Assembly: GCA_002320555.1 (NCBI GenBank)
Contig: DCJV01000113.1
Coordinates: forward strand, 1-5,234
From: Ruminococcaceae bacterium UBA1691
GTDB taxonomy: Bacteria; Bacillota; Clostridia; Oscillospirales; Acutalibacteraceae
Length of the DNA stretch: 5,234 nt
Direction of reading: 5' to 3'
The notes below the pieces were generated by a model. The model was given only the letters and a program-made list of their open reading frames with translations. It was not told the origin of the DNA and did no database searches. Numbering within the stretch: the first letter of the stretch is position 1; each line of letters begins with the position of its first letter. Positions 1 to 5,185 of the stretch are shown here, in pieces. A program made the translations under genes and the position numbers.

Positions 1-176
1 TGTGTGGTGGTCAAATTGACCGGCTGCGCAGCAACTTTCTGTCTGCCAATCATAAGGTTACACTTCAGGAGCGAACGCTGCACATTCACTGCGCCCAAAA
101 TAGCTATCTGCAGGCCAAGGCAGCACCCAGCGGCGCCGGTTCCAAAAGCGATCAGAAGCCATGCTTTTTTATGCAC
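1..176 (-). CDS. N-terminal fragment of an unidentified membrane-anchored or exported protein
   Basis: This reading frame begins at a GTG codon (174-176 on the minus strand) and stays open for 58 codons to the window edge, so the C-terminus is missing. The start is supported by a GAGGAG ribosome binding site about 6 nt upstream, and I see no ATG in this frame near it. The N-terminus starts MHKKAW (GTG read as Met) and is followed by a Gly/Ala/Leu/Ile-rich hydrophobic stretch at about residues 5-30. This looks like a signal peptide or single transmembrane anchor with a positively charged front. The visible part after the anchor has no recognisable motif. The layout (short basic N-terminus, one anchor, then a soluble domain) resembles clostridial anchored alpha/beta hydrolases, but that is only a guess. 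It lies downstream of the ECF S-component gene on the same strand, separated by 124 bp with two hairpins, so co-transcription is uncertain. Confidence 0.6.
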   Translation of the reverse strand, partial: MHKKAWLLIAFGTGAAGCCLGLQIAILGAVNVQRSLLKCNLMIGRQKVAAQPVNLTTT

Positions 177-208
177 TTTTTCTCTCCTCGGCTTGATCGA
201 CAAGCTGT

Positions 209-240
209 GAGGGCGAAAGCGGAAAGCCGCTTTCGCCCTC
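209..240 (-). terminator. Perfect 14-bp hairpin, possible terminator or processing stem
   Basis: The arms 209-222 (GAGGGCGAAAGCGG) and 227-240 are exact reverse complements with a 4-nt loop. The stem lies between the ECF S-component stop and the start of the gene at 1-176. No run of T follows on either strand, so it is not a canonical intrinsic terminator. It could be a factor-assisted terminator, an RNA-stabilising stem, or a repeat dispersed in the genome. Confidence 0.5.
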
Positions 241-253
241 AGCCTATAAACGG

Positions 254-278
254 ACAGGGAGGCAATTAGCTTCCCTGT
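254..278 (-). terminator. Second intergenic hairpin downstream of the ECF gene
   Basis: Arms 254-263 and 269-278 form a 10-bp stem (ACAGGGA pairs with TCCCTGT, with one G-T wobble inside) and a 5-nt loop AATTA. It lies 23 nt beyond the ECF stop codon in the direction of transcription and is the first hairpin reached. Only a weak, interrupted T-rich stretch follows on the minus strand, so it is a plausible but weak 3'-end structure. Confidence 0.4.
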
Positions 279-300
279 TTAGTTCTTACTTGTTGACCGG

Positions 301-840
301 TCAGGCGGCACGATGCCGTTTCGGCTTCTCCGCCAGTCCCGCCTTCTGCAGCGCCGCTACCAGAAGTGGAATTGCGACAAGCTGGATCAGAATTCCTGGC
401 AGCGCAGTGACGAACGCCGCGCTTAAAAACATGGATAGGCCATAGGGCTTGCCCGCGATCCCCATCAACACGGCGTTGGCAATGCCGGACACCACGCGGC
501 CGCCCAGCATCGCGCCGATCAGAGATAGGTAAAGATTTCCCCCGAGCCTGCGGTAAAAAAGCCCGGTTAAAAGGCCGTAAGCGCACAGCTCCAGCATCAT
601 CGCCGGAGCGATGGGAAAGATCGGCGGCATCCCGGTCAGCAGGGAGGAAAGCAGCGGGCCGAGGAAGCCGCAGACTGCGCCATACTGCCAGCCGCACAGA
701 AAGCCGCACAGCAGCACGGGAATGTGCATCGGCAGGAACGCTTGGCCCGCGCCAATGGCGTGGAAAGCCATTGGCAGCACAACACACAGGGCAAGGCAAA
801 AGGCTGTGATCACCAGATTCTTCGTATGGGAGTGCTTCAT
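301..840 (-). CDS. ECF transporter S component (substrate-binding membrane subunit, PanT-like family)
   Basis: This 179-residue polytopic membrane protein has about six hydrophobic segments, the usual size and topology of S components of energy-coupling factor vitamin transporters. S components bind a vitamin or related micronutrient and dock onto a shared EcfT/EcfA/EcfA' module encoded elsewhere. Residues 13-17 (AFCLA) give the AxxxA motif in helix 1 used for docking on EcfT. The central part, with MHIPVLLCGFLCGW, a GP pair and GMPPIFPIAPAMMLELCAYG, strongly resembles the ECF_trnsprt/COG4684-type family, some members of which are annotated as pantothenate transporters. The substrate cannot be fixed from sequence. 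The frame continues upstream to an ATG at 894, but 840 is preferred: conserved S-component sequence starts here, an AAAGGA site lies about 11 nt upstream, and the longer start would fall next to the leader hairpin. No ECF energising genes are in view, which fits a group II stand-alone S component. Confidence 0.88.
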   Translation of the reverse strand: MKHSHTKNLVITAFCLALCVVLPMAFHAIGAGQAFLPMHIPVLLCGFLCGWQYGAVCGFLGPLLSSLLTGMPPIFPIAPAMMLELCAYGLLTGLFYRRLGGNLYLSLIGAMLGGRVVSGIANAVLMGIAGKPYGLSMFLSAAFVTALPGILIQLVAIPLLVAALQKAGLAEKPKRHRAA

Positions 841-1024
841 CGATTCAATCATCCTTTCAGGTGATAAGCGTCTGAATACAAAAACGCCAACCAAACCGTC
901 GTCCGCTTCTGCGGAGACTGCGGCCTGGTTGGCGCTTTTTATTCAATGCTTACCAAAACGTTATATCGCTTCTTTTTCGCCCTGCTTCTGCCGGACAACT
1001 GCCCTTCTGGACAGCATTTTTATC
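841..1024 (-). promoter_or_regulatory. Long structured 5' leader of the ECF S-component gene (candidate riboswitch/attenuator)
   Basis: The leader runs from the predicted start site near 1024 to the start codon, about 185 nt, far longer than translation needs. The 5' half can be closed by AATGCT (minus strand, 1018-1013) pairing with AGCATT (950-945), with a small hairpin CTGTCC-AGAA-GGGCAG just inside. The 3' half is a long terminator-like hairpin with a T run. Aptamer-like domain, then terminator, then ribosome binding site is the order of transcriptional riboswitches, and ECF S components are often controlled this way. I could not match the sequence to a known class: I looked for THF, TPP, FMN, cobalamin, preQ1 and T-box signatures. 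The 6-bp closing stem could be chance. Confidence 0.5.
880..940 (-). terminator. Bidirectional terminator-like hairpin inside the ECF leader (attenuator candidate)
   Basis: Arms 885-893 (CGCCAACCA) and 926-934 (TGGTTGGCG) pair perfectly over 9 bp. Inside is a second stem (TCCGC 902-906 with GCGGA 911-915, loop TTCT) extended by GTC/GAC. On the minus strand the hairpin is followed by five T (884-880); on the plus strand by C and five T (936-940). No plus-strand gene ends here, so the relevant direction is minus. There it sits between the ECF promoter and the ECF start codon, so it would stop transcription unless relieved. Confidence 0.7.
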
Positions 1025-1030
1025 GCACTC

Positions 1031-1059
1031 ATTATAGCAAAATTCGATCGTCCCGTCAA
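1031..1059 (-). promoter_or_regulatory. Strong sigma-A promoter for the ECF S-component gene
   Basis: The minus strand reads TTGACG (1059-1054), a 17-bp spacer, then TATAAT (1036-1031), preceded by TGC (an extended -10). Transcription should start near 1024. The -35 box contains the TGA stop of the DUF1893 gene, so the promoter is fused to the end of the upstream gene. This gives the ECF gene expression independent of DUF1893. Confidence 0.85.
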
Positions 1060-1081
1060 TGTGCTTCTCCTCTTTGACGGG
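1052..1081. repeat. Inverted repeat overlapping the -35 box and the DUF1893 stop codon
   Basis: CCCGTCAA (1052-1059) and TTGACGGG (1074-1081) are exact inverted copies separated by 14 nt. The left copy covers the -35 hexamer of the ECF promoter; the right copy lies in the last codons of DUF1893. It may be an operator covering the promoter, or a hairpin at the 3' end of the DUF1893 transcript. The nearest T stretch is about 10 nt past the stem and short. Confidence 0.5.
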
Positions 1082-1502
1082 CCATTTCCTCCTGCTTTCT
1101 CAAAATGCGCTCGTAGGCCTCGCGCGGAAGGTTTGTATCCAAACAGAGTTTCTCCATCGGGCATATGCCGGTATGCGTCCGGTTGACGATATACGGTACG
1201 CGCTCCCCCTCGTAAAACGGGACGCACCGTTCCCCAAGACAAACCGCCGCATGCTCGCTGATGACATCCGCATAGATTTCCCTGACGCCCCCATAGAGCA
1301 TCAAAAGTGCCGCCGCCTTTCCCACGACGCGGTCTGCGATTGATGCGCCACGCAGAAGCTCCGAATCTTTCTGGAGCCAATCCGAGAGTGGCGACACACC
1401 GGAGAGCGAGGATTCCAGCATCCGTCCGTCCCTGGTCAGGAGCACGCAGGTGGAGTGATGCTTATGGAGCGCTGTTTTGACCTGCTCGAGAGTTTCTGTC
1501 AT
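1056..1502 (-). CDS. DUF1893 domain protein (cytidine-deaminase-like fold)
   Basis: This 148-residue soluble protein matches the DUF1893 family across nearly its whole length. Characteristic stretches are residues 50-66 (LRGASIADRVVGKAAAL), followed by MLYGGVREIYADVISEHA to about residue 85, and the C-terminal VNRTHTGICPMEKL (about 106-119). A structural homologue, TM1506 of Thermotoga, has a cytidine-deaminase-like fold, but no biochemical role is established. The classic deaminase zinc signature (HAE plus PCxxC) is not visible here, so deaminase activity is not implied. Cys114 and Cys120 lie in the conserved tail. The start at 1502 is chosen for its GGAGGA ribosome binding site 6 nt upstream; the longer in-frame extension to 1580 is Arg-rich and lies in the leader. 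The gene is monocistronic or first in an operon with the ECF gene, though the latter has its own promoter. Confidence 0.85.
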   Translation of the reverse strand: MTETLEQVKTALHKHHSTCVLLTRDGRMLESSLSGVSPLSDWLQKDSELLRGASIADRVVGKAAALLMLYGGVREIYADVISEHAAVCLGERCVPFYEGERVPYIVNRTHTGICPMEKLCLDTNLPREAYERILRKQEEMARQRGEAH

Positions 1503-1701
1503 ATCAAGTCCTCCTCTGCCCCGCCGCGCATGCCGGCGAAGCCGTCTGTTTTCCGTCCCGCTGTTTCCGAGAGATCGCAATTGATCATTGTGCCATTTTC
1601 AGGCGGTGAAGTCCCACCTGACGCGGCAAAAGCTGTGCGCTAGGATTTTCTCTTCGGGTGTGTCATAAGGGGTCGTCCTCCCGGTTGAATGGGAGCTTTC
1701 C
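1503..1701 (-). promoter_or_regulatory. Long 5' leader of the DUF1893 gene, possibly a structured RNA
   Basis: About 200 nt separate the predicted start site (about 1701) from the DUF1893 start codon. The leader can form a 5-bp stem near its 5' end (GGGAG 1691-1695 with CTCCC 1678-1682), a stem at 1599-1621 (TCAGG with CCTGA), and a GC stem close to the ribosome binding site (CGCCG 1522-1526 with CGGCG 1534-1538). A near-palindrome around TGATCA lies at 1578-1590. I see no hairpin followed by a T run, so control of translation or an independent small RNA is more likely than attenuation. It did not match any riboswitch class I could recall. Confidence 0.4.
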
Positions 1702-1707
1702 TTTTGT

Positions 1708-1736
1708 ATCATATTCGATTTTCGCTTTCCTGTCAA
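1708..1736 (-). promoter_or_regulatory. Consensus sigma-A promoter for DUF1893
   Basis: The minus strand reads TTGACA (1736-1731), a 17-bp spacer, then TATGAT (1713-1708). This is a perfect -35 box, ideal spacing and a 5/6 -10 box, with transcription expected from about 1701. Confidence 0.85.
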
Positions 1737-1821
1737 ACAAGCCACAGGCCGCACGGCCGGCGGCGGTAGCTCTTTCTTCCAGAAAAAAACATTATTTCAA
1801 CCTGCATGTCTATTTTCCCCC

Positions 1822-1850
1822 TTGTAAGCTGTCAAGCGGTATGCTATGCT
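1822..1850 (+). promoter_or_regulatory. Probable sigma-A promoter for the DUF5054 gene
   Basis: TTGTAA (1822-1827), a 17-bp spacer and TATGCT (1845-1850), with TGC just before the -10 (extended -10). Transcription would start near 1857, giving a leader of about 60 nt. It is weaker than the divergent DUF1893 promoter, whose -35 box lies 86 bp away. Confidence 0.6.
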
Positions 1851-1915
1851 GGCAGTGGACAGACGCTGACAAAAAACAGGCGGACTTGCCTCGTTTGAAA
1901 GGGATGGTCGTAAAG

Positions 1916-3967
1916 ATGAAAAAAGTCATTGTGGTCTCCAAAACTCACCTGGATCTGGGCTTCACAGATTATGCGGAAAAGGTCCGGCAAAAATATCTCA
2001 ATGAATTCATTCCGAAGGCTGTCTCCATCGCAAATGCGCTGAATGCAGACGGCACAAAACGTTTCGTCTGGACAACAGGCTCTTGGCTGCTCCGGGAGGC
2101 GCTCGAAAACGCAAGCGAAGAAAATAAGGCTGCACTCCTGCAGGCCCTGCGCAGCGGCAATATCGCACCGCACGCCATGCCCTTTACCATGCACACGGAG
2201 CTGCTCGATGCAGATACGCTCGATTACGGGCTTTCCATCGTGGATCAGATCGATACGATCACAGGGCGCAAGACCATCGCCGCCAAAATGACGGACGTGC
2301 CCGGCCATACGATCGGCCTTGTCCCCCTGCTCGCCAGGCATGGAATCAAATTATTACATATCGGGGTCAATAAAGCGTCCGCCATACCGGACGTCCCCCC
2401 CTGCTTCCTTTGGAAATGTGGGGATAGCGAGGTCGTCGTCATCTATTCCGGCGATTATGGCGGAGCCTTTGAAAATGAGCTGACCGACAGCGTACTCTAT
2501 TTAGACCATACGCTCGGCAATCACGGCGCGCCTAACGCCGCTGCAATACGAGCGCATTTTGAAGCAATCCAGAAGGAATATCCCGGCGCACAGGTGGCCG
2601 CCGGGCGCCTGGATGACTATGCAGAGCTGATCTGGCAGGTAAAAGACCAGCTTCCCGTAGTAACAGCGGAAATCGGTGACACCTGGATCCATGGGGTCGC
2701 CTCCGATCCCTATAAAACGGCAGGGCTTCGCACGCTCATTGAACTGAAAAACAAATGGCTGGCCGACGGCAGGCTAAGCCGGACGGACGAGGCCTATGCG
2801 CAGCTTGCCGTCAATTTGCTCTGTATCGCCGAGCACACCTGGGGGCTGGATATGAAGGCCTATTTTGCCGACTATGAGCATTATCTCCGCCCAGATTTCG
2901 AGCAGGCACGCCAAAAGGATGTGGTAGAGCTCCAGCATCCCCTACGCGGATTTCCGCAAAATCTTCTGACCATTTATCAACGTCGCAAAGGCGTTTACCG
3001 CCCCGGCTCCTATCGTGCCATGGAAAAAAGCTGGGCAGAACAGCTGGCTTATCTCGACAAGGCGCTCGAAAAGCTGCCGGCCGCCTTACAAGGCGAGGCC
3101 GTACAGGCGCTCGATTCTCTGAGGCCCTGTCAGCTCGAATCGCTTGCGGGGGAAACATTGCAGCGCAATGTGGACTACCGCTTTGAAAACTGGACTCTGC
3201 GCATCAATGAATACGGCGGAATCGGCGCGCTTTCTCACGGTGGGGTACAGGTCATCCGCGAAAACAACCGCCCCGCTGTGGAATATTACTCCTATGGCAA
3301 ATCAAATTACGATTTCTGGCTGACCCATTACACGCGCAATCGGAAGGAGACCGCCAGCTGGTCCCTGGGGGATTTCGCGAGGCCGCTTTTAAAATATGTC
3401 GATTCAAAATACCCGCAGGGGCGCTTTTCCTATCGCTTTCAGCAAGGCTGCGTGCAATCTGCGGCAAACCGTCTGCAAATCTCCGTGCACCTTTCCATCG
3501 CGCCGGAATGCCATGAGAAGCTGGGCGCTGCGAAAACCGTACAGCTCGTCTATACCCTGCACGCTGAAGGGCTGAAAATCGAGCTATGCTGGATCGATAA
3601 GCCCGCCAACCGGCTGACGGAAAGCACCGTTTTTCGTCTCTATCCGGCCTGCACACAGGAAGAAATCCGATATCATAAAATCGATACCGAGGTTGACCCG
3701 ATGACAGTCGTGAAAAACGGAAACCGCAATCTGTCTGCCGTATGGGACATGCATTTTGGTTCTTACCGCTTTGTAAACCACCACGCCGCACTGATCGGGT
3801 TGGGTAAAGGAAAAATTCTCCGCTTCGACAACCAGTTCGAGGATGTTGAGAAAAATGGCATTTCCTACATCCTGCATAACAATGTCTGGGGCACTAATTT
3901 TCCCTTATGGTATGAGGACAATGCCTATTTTTGCTTTGATATCATCCGATATCCTCAGCCCCTATAA
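1916..3967 (+). CDS. DUF5054 protein, GH38-like putative alpha-mannosidase or related glycosidase
   Basis: This 683-residue, cytoplasmic-looking protein (no signal peptide) resembles DUF5054 proteins, which share the N-terminal catalytic fold of GH38 alpha-mannosidases. GH38 enzymes are retaining, zinc-dependent glycosidases. The expected positions are present: His11 and Asp13 in THLDLGFTD (zinc ligands), Asp127 in MTDVPGHT (aligned with the GH38 nucleophile region DPFGH), and His307 in IAEHTWG (the fourth zinc ligand). WTTGSWLL at 52-59 is also GH38-like. About residues 1-330 form the catalytic part; the rest is a beta-rich C-terminal half. The substrate is unknown. The frame is open from 1658, but residues upstream of 1916 overlap the promoters and are unconserved in character. 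MKKVIVVSKTHLD is the natural start, with AAAGGG 12 nt upstream; ATG 1904 is an alternative. No transporter, sugar kinase or regulator flanks it, so it appears to be a single-gene unit. Confidence 0.85.
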   Translation: MKKVIVVSKTHLDLGFTDYAEKVRQKYLNEFIPKAVSIANALNADGTKRFVWTTGSWLLREALENASEENKAALLQALRSGNIAPHAMPFTMHTELLDADTLDYGLSIVDQIDTITGRKTIAAKMTDVPGHTIGLVPLLARHGIKLLHIGVNKASAIPDVPPCFLWKCGDSEVVVIYSGDYGGAFENELTDSVLYLDHTLGNHGAPNAAAIRAHFEAIQKEYPGAQVAAGRLDDYAELIWQVKDQLPVVTAEIGDTWIHGVASDPYKTAGLRTLIELKNKWLADGRLSRTDEAYAQLAVNLLCIAEHTWGLDMKAYFADYEHYLRPDFEQARQKDVVELQHPLRGFPQNLLTIYQRRKGVYRPGSYRAMEKSWAEQLAYLDKALEKLPAALQGEAVQALDSLRPCQLESLAGETLQRNVDYRFENWTLRINEYGGIGALSHGGVQVIRENNRPAVEYYSYGKSNYDFWLTHYTRNRKETASWSLGDFARPLLKYVDSKYPQGRFSYRFQQGCVQSAANRLQISVHLSIAPECHEKLGAAKTVQLVYTLHAEGLKIELCWIDKPANRLTESTVFRLYPACTQEEIRYHKIDTEVDPMTVVKNGNRNLSAVWDMHFGSYRFVNHHAALIGLGKGKILRFDNQFEDVEKNGISYILHNNVWGTNFPLWYEDNAYFCFDIIRYPQPL

Positions 3968-4055
3968 TACCGATAAGCCAAGATGCGCCGCTTTCCATTC
4001 CCCGTTCTCGGCAATTACGGCTACAGCAGCGGCTGACCTGCAGAGGAGCATGCAA

Positions 4056-4087
4056 AGCCGCCGCGCTTGAAAAAGCGTACGGCGGCT
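4056..4087. terminator. Strong hairpin between convergent genes, probable bidirectional terminator
   Basis: AGCCGCCG-CGCTT (4056-4068) pairs with AAGCG-CGGCGGCT (4073-4087), 13 bp with a GAAA loop and a 2-nt bulge (TA, 4078-4079). It lies 89 nt past the DUF5054 stop. T runs are weak on both sides (TTTGC on the minus strand, interrupted T on the plus), so efficiency is uncertain, but stem strength and position fit a shared terminator. Confidence 0.6.
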
Positions 4088-4127
4088 GTATAGATATGCT
4101 TATTTGGCCATCACGCCAATGAAATCC

Positions 4128-4168
4128 AGCCGTCCCACAGGGCGGCTCATTTTACGTTCCGCGTAAAA
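4128..4168. terminator. Two adjacent hairpins at the 3' end of the Cys-rich gene
   Basis: The first is AGCCG-CCC (4128-4136, T4133 bulged) pairing with GGG-CGGCT (4140-4147) around a 3-nt loop, followed on the plus strand by CATTTTA. The second is TTTTACG (4150-4156) with CGTAAAA (4162-4168). They are reached 38-80 nt after the minus-strand stop at 4207 and may end that transcript. Neither has an uninterrupted T run in the minus direction. Confidence 0.4.
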
Positions 4169-4206
4169 CCGCACTCTTTTCGCCCTATTCTTTCCGCTTC
4201 TTGCGG

Positions 4207-5073
4207 TCAGCGCTGGCAGCCACATCCGCAGCCGCAGTTATTCTCGCGCTCTCTTCCACCGCAGCCGTCGTTTTTCTTGTGATGGCACTCTGTAGGTGGG
4301 AAGAATTCATTGACCGGGAAGCGGATCTGTTTGAAGGCGTCACACGGGTCATTCTCCATGTCGTGGCAGCACTCCTTCTCTGGCACGCAGAAATCATATG
4401 CCGGAATCAGCATCTGAACGTCGCGCTCAAGCTGTACAATCGTAAACAGGCCGAGCGTCACGCGCACTGCTTTTTCCGGGGAAGCAACGTTGAAATCTCC
4501 GTCAAACAATCTGCGGATGCAGCCAGGCGCAGAGCAGCAGCCTTCGCACTCGCAGCAGTCGCATGGACGGCAAAGCTTTGCCTCCAAGCAGATCGGATCG
4601 ACGCACTGAACCTTCGCCTTCGGATTCGCGCTGGTGGGAAGGAACTGTTCGTCTGCCTCGTCCGGAGAAAACTCCGACGAGAAAATACGTACATTGCCCT
4701 CGCTGCCGTAGAGGATGCATTTCTTGGAGAACGAAGTAAGCCCCTCAACGGTGCAGGGAGGATTCATCGGCGTGGTGTAAGCGTCGAGATAAACCTTGAA
4801 GAAGAAGGTGATGTCGACGGAATAGTAGCCGCGGTTGAAAGGGACTGCCTCCACGTCGATAAAACTGTTGATAATCTTGCACGAACGGCAGCGTACGGAA
4901 GTTGCATTGTCGATAACGCACTGCGCCCTGTCGGTAAAATAGACGCGCATATCGGCAAGACAATCCTTATCAGCGCACGAATCGTACACGCGGTTGGTAT
5001 CGATGCACACAGCCTCGCGGATGCCGCCGCTGACGACATCTGCAGTGCTGCAGCAGGATCTGTTGTCCGCCAT
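4207..5073 (-). CDS. Conserved cysteine-rich clostridial protein, possible spore-coat or envelope component
   Basis: This 288-residue soluble protein has 30 cysteines (about 10%). The order is: a short Cys-containing N-terminus (C7, C8); a beta-rich domain at about 30-160 (VYDSCADKDCLADMRVYF, then FIDVEAVPFNRGYYSVDI, then ILYGSEGNVRIFSS); a central cluster C168, C171, C173, C174, C176, C179, C180, C185; a second conserved segment at about 200-260 (LGLFTIVQLERDVQMLIPAY, FPVNEFFPP); a His/Lys/Glu-rich stretch; and an alternating Cys-Gly tail ending CGCGCGCQR (C280, 282, 284, 286). I recognise the two conserved segments as a family widespread in Clostridia but annotated hypothetical. Spore-coat or disulfide/metal-crosslinked roles are inferred from the cysteine pattern only. 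The start at 5073 is chosen for an AGGAGG site (5081-5086) 7 nt upstream. The frame is open further upstream, but that part covers the promoter, and its Phe/Arg/Leu-rich content is unlike the body. Confidence 0.8.
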   Translation of the reverse strand: MADNRSCCSTADVVSGGIREAVCIDTNRVYDSCADKDCLADMRVYFTDRAQCVIDNATSVRCRSCKIINSFIDVEAVPFNRGYYSVDITFFFKVYLDAYTTPMNPPCTVEGLTSFSKKCILYGSEGNVRIFSSEFSPDEADEQFLPTSANPKAKVQCVDPICLEAKLCRPCDCCECEGCCSAPGCIRRLFDGDFNVASPEKAVRVTLGLFTIVQLERDVQMLIPAYDFCVPEKECCHDMENDPCDAFKQIRFPVNEFFPPTECHHKKNDGCGGRERENNCGCGCGCQR

Positions 5074-5095
5074 AGTGTTTCCTCCTATGAGTAGA

Positions 5096-5118
5096 TTGAA
5101 ATTTTGTAAAAACTTCAA
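5096..5118. promoter_or_regulatory. 23-bp dyad upstream of the Cys-rich gene (operator candidate)
   Basis: TTGAAATTTT (5096-5105) and AAAACTTCAA (5109-5118) are inverted copies with one mismatch per arm around a 3-nt centre. The dyad lies between the probable -10 element (5122-5130) and the AGGAGG site (5081-5086). It could bind a dimeric regulator or form a leader hairpin in the RNA. Confidence 0.5.
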
Positions 5119-5120
5119 TA

Positions 5121-5130
5121 CCATACTATG
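5121..5130 (-). promoter_or_regulatory. Possible sporulation-sigma -10 element (CATA type)
   Basis: The minus strand reads CATAGTATGG about 50 nt upstream of the start codon. The CATA core with a T near position +4 resembles -10 boxes of mother-cell sigma factors E and K (CATAnnnT-like), and an ACC lies 15 nt upstream where sigma K tends to have AC. No good sigma-A pair is seen at a suitable distance. The match is weak. Confidence 0.3.
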
Positions 5131-5162
5131 ACGCAGGTGGATTCTGGTGCAGAAAAAGCGAA

Positions 5163-5185
5163 GCACAAACAAAAAAGTTTTGCGC
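5163..5185 (-). terminator. Terminator-like hairpin of a gene lying beyond the window
   Basis: On the minus strand GCGCAAAAC (5185-5177) pairs with GTTTGTGC (5170-5163) around six T, with one wobble and one bulged A. It is followed by TTCGCTTTTTC. An outer pair AAGCACA (5161-5167) with TGTGCTT (5193-5199) can enclose it. The position, upstream of the Cys-rich gene's promoter, suggests the end of a minus-strand neighbour whose coding part is mostly outside the window. Confidence 0.45.

Larger units (their letters stand above)
3968..4206. other. Convergent intergenic region with three hairpins
   Basis: This 239-bp stretch lies between the 3' ends of the DUF5054 gene (+) and the Cys-rich gene (-). 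It contains hairpins at 4056-4087, 4128-4147 and 4150-4168 (listed separately where notable). I see no convincing gene in it. A 41-codon minus-strand frame (4225-4100) exists but lacks a ribosome binding site. Confidence 0.6.

Noticed and set aside
266..799. Minus-strand frame of 177 codons overlapping the ECF gene
   Set aside because: It is an Arg/Ala/Pro-rich out-of-frame shadow of the S component, which has clear membrane segments and a family match.
611..1186. Plus-strand frame of 191 codons across the ECF gene and its leader
   Set aside because: It runs antisense to the ECF gene, its leader and the end of DUF1893, with no start signals or recognisable domain.
1658..1915. 86-codon in-frame N-terminal extension of the DUF5054 protein
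   Set aside because: It overlaps the DUF1893 promoter and the likely DUF5054 promoter, has no ribosome binding site, and the family naturally starts at the MKKVIVVSKTHLD segment.
4100..4225. 41-codon minus-strand frame overlapping the end of the Cys-rich gene, encoding a tail that ends FIGVMAK
   Set aside because: There is no ribosome binding site before either ATG (4225 or 4150). It runs through two hairpins that look like 3'-end structures, and I recognise no family. It could be a gene remnant, but the evidence is too thin.
4201..5094. Long plus-strand frame of 297 codons opposite the Cys-rich gene
   Set aside because: It is an antisense shadow: no ribosome binding site, Ala/Arg-rich low-complexity content, and the opposite strand has a strong start and recognisable conserved segments.
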